Assembly: GCA_023846275.1 (NCBI GenBank)
Contig: CM043868.1
Span: 13,797,755 to 13,861,754, forward strand
DNA: 64,000 nucleotides
Reading direction: 5' to 3'
Origin: Vanilla planifolia
Taxonomy: Eukaryota; Streptophyta; Magnoliopsida; Asparagales; Orchidaceae
The notes under the pieces are model-generated. The model did not search any database and was not told the origin of the DNA. It saw only the letters and a list, made by a program, of their open reading frames with translations. The translations under genes were made by a program, and so were the position numbers. Positions 14,501-25,800 of this stretch are shown piece after piece; the stretch's first letter is position 1, and every line of letters starts with the position of its first letter.

Positions 14501-17500
14501 TTCTCTTATGAACATGTTACTCTGCTTGTTTCTTTTCTCCACCAACTTTGGACAATCAAGATGATAGCATTTAAGACCATTACATTTGAAACACCATGCC
14601 TTTACATTGCTTTTCCATTTCTCCTTTTAGTTCTTCTCTGACTTAACTGTAGTACATTTCTTAAGTATTTTAATTAGATTTTCAATAGTAAAATCTACCT
14701 TTCTATTATAGAAAGATTCATCTTTAGATATGGATGTAGCAGCCCTCAAAGCTAGAGATTTTTTTTCACTTAAACTAAGATTCTTCATCTCTTATCCTTG
14801 TTATTTTCATTTCATTGATCATAAGATCTCAAATAGATCATCCAATATGAGATAGTTCAAATTCTTAGAAGTATTAATGATGGTTTACCAAATGATTAAA
14901 CTCCTTAGGAATCACATAAAGAATCCTCTCTTATTTCATATTAGTAAAAACTTTTTCAATATTTGAAATATTATTCACAATATTAATAAACCTAGTAAAT
15001 ATATTCTTAATGAACTTTTCATTGTCATACGAAATAATTCATACTCATGCATCAACAAATTAATTTCAAACTCTTTGAGTGATCCTCATAAGTAACCTTG
15101 AATTTTTCCCAAACATCATATGTGATTTTGAGGTTTTTTATCCCATTAAACTTGTGTTTAAGAGACGACAATGAAAGATATCCAATATATTAAGTTAAAT
15201 TCTTTATTTTCTTCATTTGGGATGAGTTCACATAATGCTATTCAAACAAACTCCTTTCCAACCTTTTTCATCAGAAATTCAAAATTATTCTCAACAATAT
15301 TTCAAAGACTAATGTCAATTGACTAGAAAGAAATTTGCATCCAATTCTTCCAATATAAATAAAAATCCCCTTTAACTAGAAGCAGTCTAAAAGGGGAAGC
15401 CGCTTCTTCCAAAATAGCATGATCAGCAACAATTGTGCTAAATGTCAAAATGATCTTTCCTAAAATGGTTATTCATTGAAATAACAATACCCTGATGCTA
15501 TTAAGAGTAAATGAGTGTAATATCCAAATAAGAGATGGTGAACTATAAAAAATCATTAACTTAAAAAACACAAATGACTACAAAATTCTTTTGTAATTCT
15601 CATTTATTTTTATAAATCTTAATTTAAAAAAATTGTTTAATTTTAAAGCCTTTTTGTAAGGTTTGCAATAAAATAAATAGCACAAGATATCTTAGATGGT
15701 TCGACCCATACTTGTATCTACGTCCACCCCTATTCCAATGAATAAACTTATTCCAATCGTCGACTATTACCAAATAATAAGTAGGTGAATACCCTTATAA
15801 TAGGGTCAAAAAACTCTCAAAACATTAAGCCAAAAAGCTCTACAAAATTGACCTAAAAAAACCAACAATACAAAGGCATAAGACTTAACAATTCTAGCCA
15901 AAAGACTAACAAAACATCAAAGAAAAATGTCCCAACAATGAGAACAAAGATAAAAAATAAAGCCCCAACAAAATAATCCTTTAATCCAATACAAATATCA
16001 AGAGATACTAAAATCTTTGTAAAATAATATAAAATAAATTCTAACTTAGCTAAATATAATATAAACTTGAATAAATGTTATCTTCAATAAAGATAAGATC
16101 TTAAAGTGTTAATCTCTCCAAATGATATGCAATTATTCATTAATATTTCTCATTATTTAGTTCATAATTATACAAATTTAGGAAGGTTTCCATTTTATTC
16201 ACCCTAATAGCTCTCTAATATGGGCTATATTTTCCCAAAATATGATCAAATTAATTGTTACTTGTAAAAAATTATATTGAACATACTATTCAATGTTCCA
16301 ATCTCTTAATGCTCTTAGTTCTCAGAACATATTGTATCATACTATACGATAGATTGTGCTGTATGAAATTCTTTAAATCTATATTTTCTATGCTTACTCA
16401 CACATCAAGGCTTGAACAAACTTGCACGATAGAACGCATCATACTGTACGAAAATTTCTGATCATACATTTCCTTAAGCTATTAAGTTCTCTAAATGGTC
16501 ATACTATACTTTAGCCACATATCATACTACACCAATTTCATTATTTGTGAACTCACTCAATATGGTAAGTCCTCGATCTCAGCCACATTTTACGATATCA
16601 TATTGTATGAACAATTTGACAACACTAAATAGGATGATGATCACACACTTCAATCAAATATCTTATATGCAAAATGAACTAATTGTATTGTGTGTGCGTT
16701 CATTATATTACATTATATTATACAATTAATACATATTTTGTCGATTCTAACTTCCATTATTCTTTTTTAATTCCAACTTGATTAAGTATTGAAAAATGAT
16801 ATAAGCTATTAATTTTAAACTTTAATAAGACATTATATACAAAGTATCCTAAGTGAATGCATGCCTCAAACTAAACTAGATAAGTAAAAGCATTATTTGA
16901 AAAGCATTTAACACACTCACTCAAAATCTTATCATTCTCTAAATGCCTCAAAAGTATTTTTACAAATCTTACATTTTAAAGCAAATAAAGACAACTCCAT
17001 AAATATTCCTTTCCACATTTACTTAAATTTCATGTTTGAAGCCAGTTATGATTCACACCACTATTAATAAGCTTTTTGAGCCAAGACCAAATCCTATAAT
17101 TGATTCATCTATTTAATCATGTGAAATATAATCTAAAATATTTAAAAAAATTAATGACAAAAGAATAGCATTATCATCAAAATAATGATATAGAAACCGA
17201 GAGTTCAACAGTGTCAACAAACTATTTGTGTTAAATTAATATAAGCATTTTCAAAGTCTCAATCATCTAAATATTGAAAATATTTCAAGTCATCTAGATC
17301 AAACTATTCACTAAGGAAAAGTTAATGTAACATAACCACATTCATGAGCAATTGAAATTATCATCAAATCACAAATATTTGTTATGTGACACAATTAGAA
17401 TCTATTAATGCTCTTCAAATTTACCCAAGGACTATAAAATGACCATAAAAGTAGAATCAATAAGCCACAACCATCCACCTATAATAATACTTGCATGTTT

Positions 17501-19453
17501 GACCCCATTCAATAACCTAAAAAAAAATGCAAGTTGGTTCAAGTTAGTTGAAAGAAAAAATTGTAGGGACCATTTTAGTTTGTGTCTTGTTCAAAAAAAA
17601 CAATTATTTTTGTTAAATCTAAAATTGATAATACTTAATTTGAATCATTAACAGAGCCTTTTATTCATCTTGCAATAGATATTACATCCAATAATAGTTA
17701 TCATATTTGGTAATATCAATAGCTTGCATATGCTTGCAACAGCTACTGACAACAACACCCCTACCAAATCCTAAAGCCTAACTTGGACAATTTTAGTCAC
17801 CCTATCCTAAATAAACTTCTTAGAGAAGAAGAAAGTAGAGACGTTAACAAAGTCTACAGATAAGGAAAAAAAGTTATTACATTAGATAACCTTCTCCTTT
17901 TCTTTGGCCTTCTTATAATTTAAGCAAACCAATTATAGTTGTAATTTGTATATATCTTCTTATTTCTCCTTATAAAACTTTATATAAGAGCAGTGGTGCT
18001 ATACCTACTTTCATTTATAATAGAGCTCACCATATCATCATCTCTATGATTTTTATCTCAATTTAAGATTTTCCAAATAAATCTGTCTTATTTACTTCTT
18101 GTTTAGTTTCTCTTTATTTTTCTCTTTTTCCTTGTTTTTTTGTATTACAATTCCCACATTGGCCAACAAACGTGCACACCTATTCTCAATCCATTCAATC
18201 ACTTTTTGTGTTAAAAAATTCCCTTTTCACTAACAGGTTTGTCTCAAAAAATTTCCTTTTCACTAATTTGTTGTAAAGATCAATAAAATTATTGCATGCA
18301 AGTACCAAATTTCATTATTTTATAAACCTTAAACAAGAGAAAAAAAAATAGTATTGCATTGATGGAAGAAAAATATAATAGTATAGTTAATTACAACATT
18401 TTCTTATATAAAATCAATGCAAATAATTACACTACATGAATAACAATAATAATAATAATACTAACAACATTTTACTCTCAATAAGTGAGGCAAGATATAT
18501 GAATTTTCTTATATCATTTCACTTGATCAATATATTACAACAATAAAAATGAGCTTATACCACAAATTATCAAATAAATACCAAAGAACTTCAGATAACT
18601 ACTCTCATAGACACAAAACATGGCTTAAGCTTTAGCAAAGATACAAAAGAGTTATGATAGGTTGCCAACAAGTAGAATATAACTTGTTGAACTAATATGA
18701 AAAATCATTTACAAACAATAACTCAATATCATAAGACTATTTCTCAAAGCATATTCAAATATAGACACTATTTTCATATTTAAGTAGGGTTTTTGGTTTG
18801 ATTCGTTACTCATATACTGAGGTTCATTAATGAGAATTGACCAAATGGGTTTAAACAAAAATAGAACCAATCTCGAAACTAACCCCAATCAATGAGGTGA
18901 GATGACTTCGTGGTTGGTTGTTGGTCTCTAGTTTCTTGCACTTAATTCAATTTCCATCATGAGAATGTCAAATGAACTTTAATCCAAATGCCATTATTTT
19001 CGCATTGGAATATCGCACTAGAAACTCATTAAATCACGTATAGGAGCAATAAACAAGAAAATTTGTTCAATTCAATTTTAATTGATGCGGTACATTTAAA
19101 TGGGAAAACACAGATATTGCTTAAGGTCACATATTGACTCCAAAAGGAATCAACTTAAGCTCATTATTAGCTTAACATCGAAGTATACGACTAAAGAAAG
19201 TGGTTAAAACAGGAAATCATATAAAACCGAAATCAGTTTGTTTGCTGCTCACCGTAATGCCTTACTTGAACGATTTCTGCAATCTTCCTAATCGAAGAAC
19301 TCGGAAGTCTCTGGAGGAGTGGTACTTGACTCAGAAACTCGATCACTAAAAATTTAAAAAGAAAACTGTCAGAACCTTCGAAATTTGTCCCAAAAAAAAA
19401 ACCATAGAACTCGCGGGAAGCTCTTTTAGAGTTTCACCTGCATCTCTGTCCAT
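8509..19453 (-). CDS. Acyl-CoA thioesterase II-like protein with N-terminal cNMP-binding-like domain, 5' part (exons 1-4)
   Basis: Four exons join in frame on the minus strand: 19453-19438, 19345-19253, 10299-10232 and 8590-8509. They encode 86 residues. Residues 1-36 contain VIEFLSQVPLLQRLPSSS, residues 37-59 contain KGEYVVREGEVSDALYIIWDG, and residues 60-86 contain PEFQLKKYDYFGY. This order is what I know from plant acyl-CoA thioesterases (Arabidopsis At4g00520 type). Those proteins have a cyclic-nucleotide-binding-like domain before a double hot-dog TesB-like domain and are thought to hydrolyse acyl-CoAs, probably in peroxisomes. Every junction has GT-AG ends and matching phase, and no exon contains a stop. 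Introns are 92, 8953 and 1641 nt. The hot-dog catalytic exons were not found between 8.5 kb and the left edge. The gene therefore continues outside the window or is truncated. The family call is from memory of conserved motifs, without a search. Confidence 0.8.
10232..10299 (-). CDS. Thioesterase gene, coding exon 3 (cNMP-binding-like core)
   Basis: The acceptor is CTTATAG. The exon encodes EKGEYVVREGEVSDALYIIW and then DGW, followed by the strong donor GTATGT. KGEYVVREG with a downstream aromatic-rich strand is typical of the CAP/cNMP beta barrel. The last codon is TGG (Trp), where I would expect an acidic residue before the AEV that opens exon 4. Confidence 0.8.
10730..11016 (+). mobile_element. 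3' part of a degraded copia LTR
   Basis: A moderately GC-rich stretch ends in CTAACA immediately before a PBS-like sequence, as LTR ends do. The 5' boundary is not resolved, so the start given is approximate. Confidence 0.4.
11018..11030 (+). mobile_element. Copia-type primer-binding site (TAGTATCAAAGCC)
   Basis: It resembles TGGTATCAGAGCC followed by TAGGTGCTC, the usual context after plant copia LTRs. A second similar copy, GTGGTATCAAAGAG, lies at about 11072-11085. Confidence 0.6.
11330..12240 (+). pseudogene. Fossil copia gag (UBN2-type plus coiled-coil tail)
   Basis: Open pieces read GLDKLYCALLRILCMQMS and YELKRLYGNMSQLNE, matching the pattern NAKxxxxLxCAL...AxExWxxLxxxYxG of plant copia gag. 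They are followed by a Lys-rich stretch and FDELIVKHGKLILKYASLKK, the usual coiled-coil tail. The frames are broken by stops and frameshifts. The fossil sits in intron 2 of the thioesterase gene, opposite to the gene's strand. Confidence 0.65.
12241..14099. other. Intronic AT-rich sequence, nothing recognised
   Basis: This lies between the two opposed copia gag fossils. It probably contains further retroelement debris. I saw no clear protease, integrase or reverse-transcriptase motif and no intact frame. Confidence 0.35.
14100..15480 (-). pseudogene. Fossil copia gag on the minus strand, with damaged zinc knuckle
   Basis: Read on the minus strand, pieces give VWEKFKVTYEDHSKSLKLI (near 15130-15065), LMHEYELF, VIPKEFNHL and a zinc-knuckle-like CFKCNGLKCYHLDCP (14593-14549). 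In the knuckle the histidine of CX2CX4HX4C is replaced by cysteine. Many stops and frameshifts are present. A weak inverted PBS (CCTGATGCTA, 15491) lies just upstream in element orientation. It is in the same orientation as the host gene and within its intron 2. Confidence 0.65.
15640..15830. mobile_element. LTR-like fragment beside the minus-strand gag
   Basis: The stretch CACAAGATATCTTAGATGGTTCG...CTACGTCCACCCC has the form often seen in plant copia LTR sequence. It sits upstream of the minus-strand gag fossil in element orientation, where a 5' LTR would be expected. Boundaries are not resolved. Confidence 0.4.
15831..19252. other. Remainder of thioesterase intron 2
   Basis: The sequence is AT-rich. 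At 16.25-16.75 kb there are repeated CATACTATACGATA/TCATACTGTACGA-like motifs, also found in the LTR-like family further right. A possible promoter-like stretch (TTTATATAAGAGCAG, about 17980) may belong to an LTR. No coding motif was seen. Confidence 0.4.
19253..19345 (-). CDS. Thioesterase gene, coding exon 2 (start of cNMP-binding-like domain)
   Basis: The acceptor is TTTTTAG. The exon encodes IEFLSQVPLLQRLPSSSIRK and then IAEIVQVRHY. The donor GGTGAGC follows TAC G. An earlier GTAAGG donor inside the exon is possible but would drop VRHY, which the family retains. The phase-1 end fits exon 3 exactly (G + AG = Glu). Confidence 0.8.
19438..19453 (-). CDS. Thioesterase gene, coding exon 1 (16 nt)
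   Basis: The exon holds the ATG and the codons for MDRDA plus one base of the next codon, followed by the donor GTGAAA. The start is chosen because family members begin a few residues before the VxEFLxxVPLL motif. That motif opens exon 2 and is completed across this junction (G + TG = Val). Confidence 0.72.
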
Positions 19454-19600
19454 GATAGGGCTTGCGTTGAGTCAAAGAAACGGAAGATCTATGAAGAAGG
19501 TGATAAAAACCAATTGCTTAGACGTGGGTTTTTCTGACGAAACTCATCGACCAAGTAAAAGTCAAGTGAAAAAGGATCACTTACTTTAAAAAAACTGCAT
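19454..19600 (-). promoter_or_regulatory. Leader and promoter-proximal region of the thioesterase gene
   Basis: This block is clearly less AT-rich than the sequence on its upstream side (above about 19.6 kb). It contains no better in-frame start before 19453. An ACGT core (CCCACGTC on the minus strand) lies near 19523-19530. No convincing TATA box is seen at a fixed distance, so the transcription start is unknown. Confidence 0.4.
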
Positions 19601-19659
19601 TTAATTTGATCTTTTTTTTTTCTGTGAAACCATGCATCATTGTTTCATCTCGACATTGT

Positions 19660-21698
19660 TTAATTTGAATTTATTTTAATTATAAAAATTTTAAAAATAT
19701 ATATAATGGAAAATGTTAAATTAAAATAAAAAATAATAGAAGATTTTTTAGTTCACTATAAATGTATGTTATATTTTCATTTAGGTATATTATAATTAAA
19801 AATCATCTACAAATTTTTTAAAAGATATCCAACTTACATTAAGCATTCTACTCCGAAGAAAACTAATTGTACTATTATCAATAAAAACTAATTGGACTTT
19901 AATTAGAACTACAGTTTTTTTTCTCCATGACTTTTGAAATTAAAAAAAAAATCAGAAAAAAATTTAAACATTTATTTTTTTTTTTTAAAATGTGGTAAAA
20001 AAATAATTTATGAAAGTTTGTCTATCAATTTTTTAAAATTTTTAAAATAAAACTAAAAGAATAATTGAAGGTTGTCTACCAAACAAAGCCAATATAAAAT
20101 TTGTATATCAATTATAAAAATATATTTTTGTTTTCAACCTCAATAATAAAGTTTAACTTTCATAAACTTTTTCACACAAAAAGTATTTTTTCAAAAAACT
20201 ATATTTTGATATATTCAAAAATATCAATCATAATTATTGTTGCCATATAAAAAAATTTATAAATTTAAATATATAATTGTTTAATTAAATTTAAAATAAT
20301 TAAAATACTTCTTGTATATTATTATTATTATTAGATATTCTCATTGATGAAAACATGATAAAATATTTTATGGCATCGCTTTTTCAGCCCAATGTTTCTA
20401 GAATTTTGATGCAATATCATTCAACTCTTCTAAACATTTCTTTTATTAATTGAAAAAACTTGTCAAATAAAATGCTTTCCTTATAAAATCTTTAAACTCC
20501 ATATAAAAGCTCATATAAATCTTTAAAAACCAACTTTTTCATGTAATTAATGTATATCACGAGCTCTATATTTCCTTAAAAATCTAAGGCTTAAGGTAAC
20601 ATTAATAGATACAAATCTATTATATGTCATTTTGATCAAATAAAATAAAAATGAAAATCAACACATTTAGTAAAAATTGTAACATCTTCTATGATATGAT
20701 TTACTATCATTAATTTCTCCCTCATAATTCTATTATATGTTTTATATTGATCTAAAAGTTTTAGGTCAAAAAAAAGTATAAGTCAATTAATATTGATTCA
20801 ATGACAAAAAATCATATATAAATAAAAGATATTATATTTGGGTAGCCCATGTATAGATCATTTGCATATTGTAATGTGAAGAAACATATAAAATAAAAAT
20901 AGAAAGTAATATAACTTTTATGTAAAACTTTTTTCACATTATCATTTAGAAAGTTTACAAATTGTTTATTTTTAAAAAAAATTTATCTTGTTAAAGATTG
21001 ATTTAAGACAAAGCATTTCCATTTTTAAATTTAAAAATAAATTGGATATATTCTAAATAATAATATCCTTAAATGATGGTTCATCTAGCTCATTTTGAGT
21101 CACATAATTTTGAAATAATAGTAGCCTTGGATAACCAAAAATAAGAGTCATTTGGCTCTTGTGGAGACTCTTTTAAAAAAATCAATAATAGAAGTAACAT
21201 TTAAAAAAATCTTTGAATAGAAAACATTCGTACTTAATGAAATCATTTGTTATATCATAACAAAGAGGAAAGGACTTTTCATAAACTTTTTTCAATAAAA
21301 AATTCTTTTCTTTTCTTAATAAGGAATACTTGAATAAGTGAGTAATAAAAACTATTTCATATAACCATTAGTTATTAAAACAATATCATCTTTATGAAAA
21401 TAAGACAAGCTTTATAGTAATAAAATTATTAACCATATTAGTTTTTCACTTAATCACATCACAAAATCTACAAACCAATATCATGATAATAATTCTAATG
21501 CATAATCCATTATTATCCTATAAACATATATGATCTAAACCATTATATAACTAAGCAATATAATGAAAATATCTTTTATATAAAAACCTTTATAAATCTT
21601 ATCTCACTATTCCTCTACATCTCTATGTAATATGTCATTTTAATCTAAAAATGTTAAGCTAAAAGAAGCATGAATCAACCAACATTAGTTTAATGGTA

Positions 21699-21700
<2 letters not shown>
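19660..21700. other. Very AT-rich intergenic sequence, nothing recognised
   Basis: The sequence is dominated by short A and T runs, with no open frame of note and no motif assignable to a host gene or element. Confidence 0.4.

Positions 21701-21703
<3 letters not shown>

Positions 21704-21783
<80 letters not shown>
21704..21783. repeat. (TA)40 microsatellite
   Basis: An uninterrupted run of about 80 bp of alternating T and A. The YIYIYI open frame across it on the minus strand is only the repeat translated. Confidence 0.95.
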
Positions 21784-21789
<6 letters not shown>

Positions 21790-22824
21790 TAATATTTATA
21801 TTTTTGCATGTAAGGGTCATATGTAGCTATAAAATATAAATAAAATATATGAGCATTTAAAATAAAGTAAAATAACATTATGTGTGAAACCTTTAAAAAC
21901 ATAAGTCTTCATATTTTTTCATCTTTTTAAATCTTAGAGATTTGGTTTAAAGAATAATCATTTTTTATTAATAAATTGGGCATATTTACAGATATATTAT
22001 TCAATTCTTAAATAGTTTGGATAGAGGCTCTATTGACTCAAATCTATAATACACTATCATGGTATAGCATTTGCCATTTTAAATATATCATGCATCTATT
22101 CAATAATTTTCTATGATTACCATGCTTATTTCATACATCTCCAATACCCTTATACTTAATTAATCAAAGCCTTCATCTTAACATTACACATTGAATTCAA
22201 ATGTATACATATACTTATATGATTTTCTTACCTTTTAAAATAGAATAATAGTTTTATTAAGGCTTAATTTTTCTTAAACCCTTTGGTTGCTATAGTACCT
22301 GAGACAATGCTCTAATGTGGTTTACCTTAGCTACAAGCTCAACTTGCATTATTTCTTTTAAATCCTCTTAGAATCATTTTTTTCCTTCCATTTTTCCCTC
22401 TCTTGAACACTTTTGACCTATGTAACCGCTAAAACTTTCTTCAAAAAAAATTTTGCAAGTCTCAGCTAGCACCTTATTTATACTATTTCATGTGACTTTT
22501 ATATTCTCGATATTTCAAATTGCTCTAAAAGTTGTCTCTTTGTGTTAATGTCTTATCAACTTCTTTGCTCTTATTTTTAAAGTTTTTTTTATTATTAAAA
22601 TTACCCCCCAAGATAGTTTTCTCACCATTCATCATTTCAAGTATTTGGGATATGTCCAGTTTGTATTAATCATATAAATATGATATCTAGCTTTATTCTA
22701 AATGTGTCTAAATTTTAATAAATTATTTCTTCAATTCATTTAATTTTACTCTTACGATCCATGTGTTGTGCTATACAATATTTCATGTAGCTTATACCTG
22801 ACAATGACCTGTCTTGTTTATCCT

Positions 22825-23330
22825 GACCATAATGATATAATAATTATTTCATATTATATGATAAATTTAAGGTATCTATTTATAAATACATTCTCACTAA
22901 GTCTAATTTATTCTCATGAGTGATCATACCACATGATATACTTTTTTTATATTGCACTATATGACTCATAATCAATGACAAATGATGTTGTTTATCTTTA
23001 TTATATTGATATGATAAGTGTATTATAAGGTATAACAAATTTATGAAATTTATGTAAATGTATGCATATTGAGCCTACTTTATTTTTTCCTAAATAATCA
23101 TACAATATGATATACTTCAATCATATTGTACTATAATCGCCATGAGTCGTAATCGATGATGGGCAATGTTATCTGTCTTAATCATTCTAATGTGATATAG
23201 GAATCATATAGTATGATAAATTAATAGTATCATATTATAAATAAATTCAAATTAAGCACGTTTCATTTTCTCTTAAATGATCATAATGTACAATATGTTT
23301 TTATCATACAACATAATATAATTATTTCTA
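22825..23330. repeat. Degenerate tandem repeat, period about 175-183 bp, about three copies
   Basis: Recurring landmarks are TATATGATAAATTTAAGG-like segments (22856, about 23015, 23212) and ATTCTCATGAGTGATCATACCACATGATATAC-like segments (about 22911, 23083, 23265). Copies are well diverged. The motif vocabulary matches the LTR-like family described below. Confidence 0.55.
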
Positions 23331-24410
23331 TGGACTCACATTAAATATGCATTAGCATACTAATTTTCCATTTCATATTGGAATGACTGAGTGTTCAATT
23401 CCTTATTGTGTTTAGATGTTGGTATAATGATGCTTGTATGATATTCATCAAAATTTAATCTCTTACTTGATTAGTATATATAATGAGCTCTACCATATTA
23501 TATGATGTTATCAGTCATTTTCTTATTAATCAGACCTATTTGAAGGCTTAAGATAATGCATTATTAAAAAATATATCATATTAATACATTGATCAATTCT
23601 TATACGATTTTCTCTGTTTGAGATTATTTTGAGTTTTCTCCACTATTGTATTATATGATAACTTATAATAACTTATATTTTCATAAAAAAATTAGAATAA
23701 TGTTATAAAAATAAACTTTTATTTTGACAAAGTTTAGGATGTTTCTACTCATCTTCAAAACTTATTATCATAGAATAATAGTCCTCATTTTGGATATCCA
23801 ACATTTATGAACATTTTATTTAAAACCTTCGTAGCTTTTGACCAACTTATTCTTACCAATTTCCTTTTCTTTTCTGCTTTTGACATTTTAAATTTTCTTT
23901 ATACATTTTCATCTTTATCTTTTATGATAATTATCACAACATAGCTTTTCATATTTTCTTCCATTTTTTAATAATTTTTTCATAATAAAATGAATATAAA
24001 TGAAATATGTAAAGAATTCATCACAAGTAAATATTATTAAATCAACATGTGAAACATATAATATATTTAGTCTTATATCATGCTCTAACATTATATGACG
24101 ATCCAACATGTCAAATTATTACAATTCAAAAGAAATAATTCTTATCAAGAATTCTATGTGAGATTGTCTCTTAAGATTCTATGAAAAATTAGATATCTCA
24201 AAATACTTGCTTTAACATTCTCTTTTAAAATTCTTTTTTTTTATTAAGCAACATGAATCAAACATCATCTCGTATGCATATCTTGCCTAAACATATATTT
24301 TTAACTTGATATTTATCTTAATTCATCAAAGCTTATAATTTACATATACATCATATCAAGTATATACACATAGCTATGAGTTTGTCTATCATTTAATTCA
24401 TGTGTAGTGA

Positions 24411-25637
24411 TATAATATCCCAAAGTTAAGATAAAACTTTAATAAATTCAAATCATAAGATATCATAAAGAAGAATATTATAAAATGATTAATGATCTTA
24501 AGAAATGATAAGTTATAAAATAGTGATTTTGGTTAAAATATATTTTATAAATTTTTATAATTTTTTTCTAAACATTTCTTAAAATATTTCAATATTTTAA
24601 GGTATCGTACAACACAATAGTATACAATTGTATAATATGATTGAATAAGAGAATCAATCATGTGAATAAATTTATTATATTATATTATGTATAACGAGTA
24701 GAATTAAGTTAACATATAAGTATGATAGAGCATAGTTGGTTGTGGGTTAAATTTATTTGATAAGATAAGGAAGAGGTTGAATGTATAATACAATAACAAA
24801 GTATTATATGATATGATAAAAAAAAGAGAGAATAAACATGAGATAAATGTGAATAATCACAAAAGTGGCTAAAGATTGTACAAGATGATCATAACATTGT
24901 ACTAAGTCGTTAATGCATAGGATCCATAAATATTATGGCCCCACCTAACCAAACACTTAATCAATTAAAAAATTAAAGATTTTTCATAGATAAAATATTG
25001 AGTAAGAATCTTAAAACTAATGTGAAGACTTAATGGTGTGATAAAATAAAAAAATATCGACCAAAATAAAACCATATGAATAAATTATCAATGTAAAGTA
25101 ATCCAAACACAAGTTGTATAAAATTATGTACAAAATTTAAGCTAGTGTTTCATTATACTGCCAATTATCTAACTTATACTAAGCATTGCCTACTATTAAA
25201 TCTTAAGAGTGTGTGCCTCTTTTGTGGCATCAAAAAACCTTAATCTTAGTGTATTTCATGTTTGACATGATACATAGCATATGTTGCAAGCATTATGAAA
25301 TTTATGTTTCAACATATAAATTTAATAAAGTAACCAAATATAAAAAAAATATAAAAATAAAATAGAATTTATATCATAAAGTTGTAATATATCATATGTA
25401 TAAATTTGACCATGTGTATCAAAAGAAAACCACATAATTATTATTTTTCTTATTCATTCTGAACTCCATAAATTAGCATGTCTTATTTCTTTTGAATAAT
25501 TATCTTTATTGGAATTAATAATCATACAAATAAATGACATTCACTCAACATCCATCCCATCTAACCACATAATACTAGACAAATATTTGACTTGAAGATT
25601 GATAACCTAAGATCCAATGCACTGAATATAATGTAAC

Positions 25638-25687
<50 letters not shown>

Positions 25688-25800
25688 TAAGATCATAACA
25701 TATACATTAGGTAGATAACTGATCCAAAACTCGATTCCTTATCGTCTAATATATTTGGCTTATTGTTGAGGATAATGCCTCCAAAACTTTAATTTTCATT
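24411..25800 (+). mobile_element. LTR-like repeat, sub-family R1, degraded copy
   Basis: It starts TATAATATCCCAAAGTTAAGATAAAA and shares an ordered series of landmarks with the younger copy at 39.03 kb: TTTTAAGGTATCGTA, GAGAATCAAT, CCCCACCTAACC, CACATAATACTAGACA, AAGATCCAATGCACTG and GAGGATAATG. Heavy divergence indicates age. It is interrupted by an AT microsatellite. Confidence 0.6.
25640..25684. repeat. (AT)n microsatellite
   Basis: About 45 bp of alternating A and T inside the degraded R1 repeat, between its two hairpin-like units. Confidence 0.95.

Noticed and set aside
21690-21902. 70-codon minus-strand frame with repeated Tyr-Ile
   Set aside because: It is the translated (TA)40 microsatellite.
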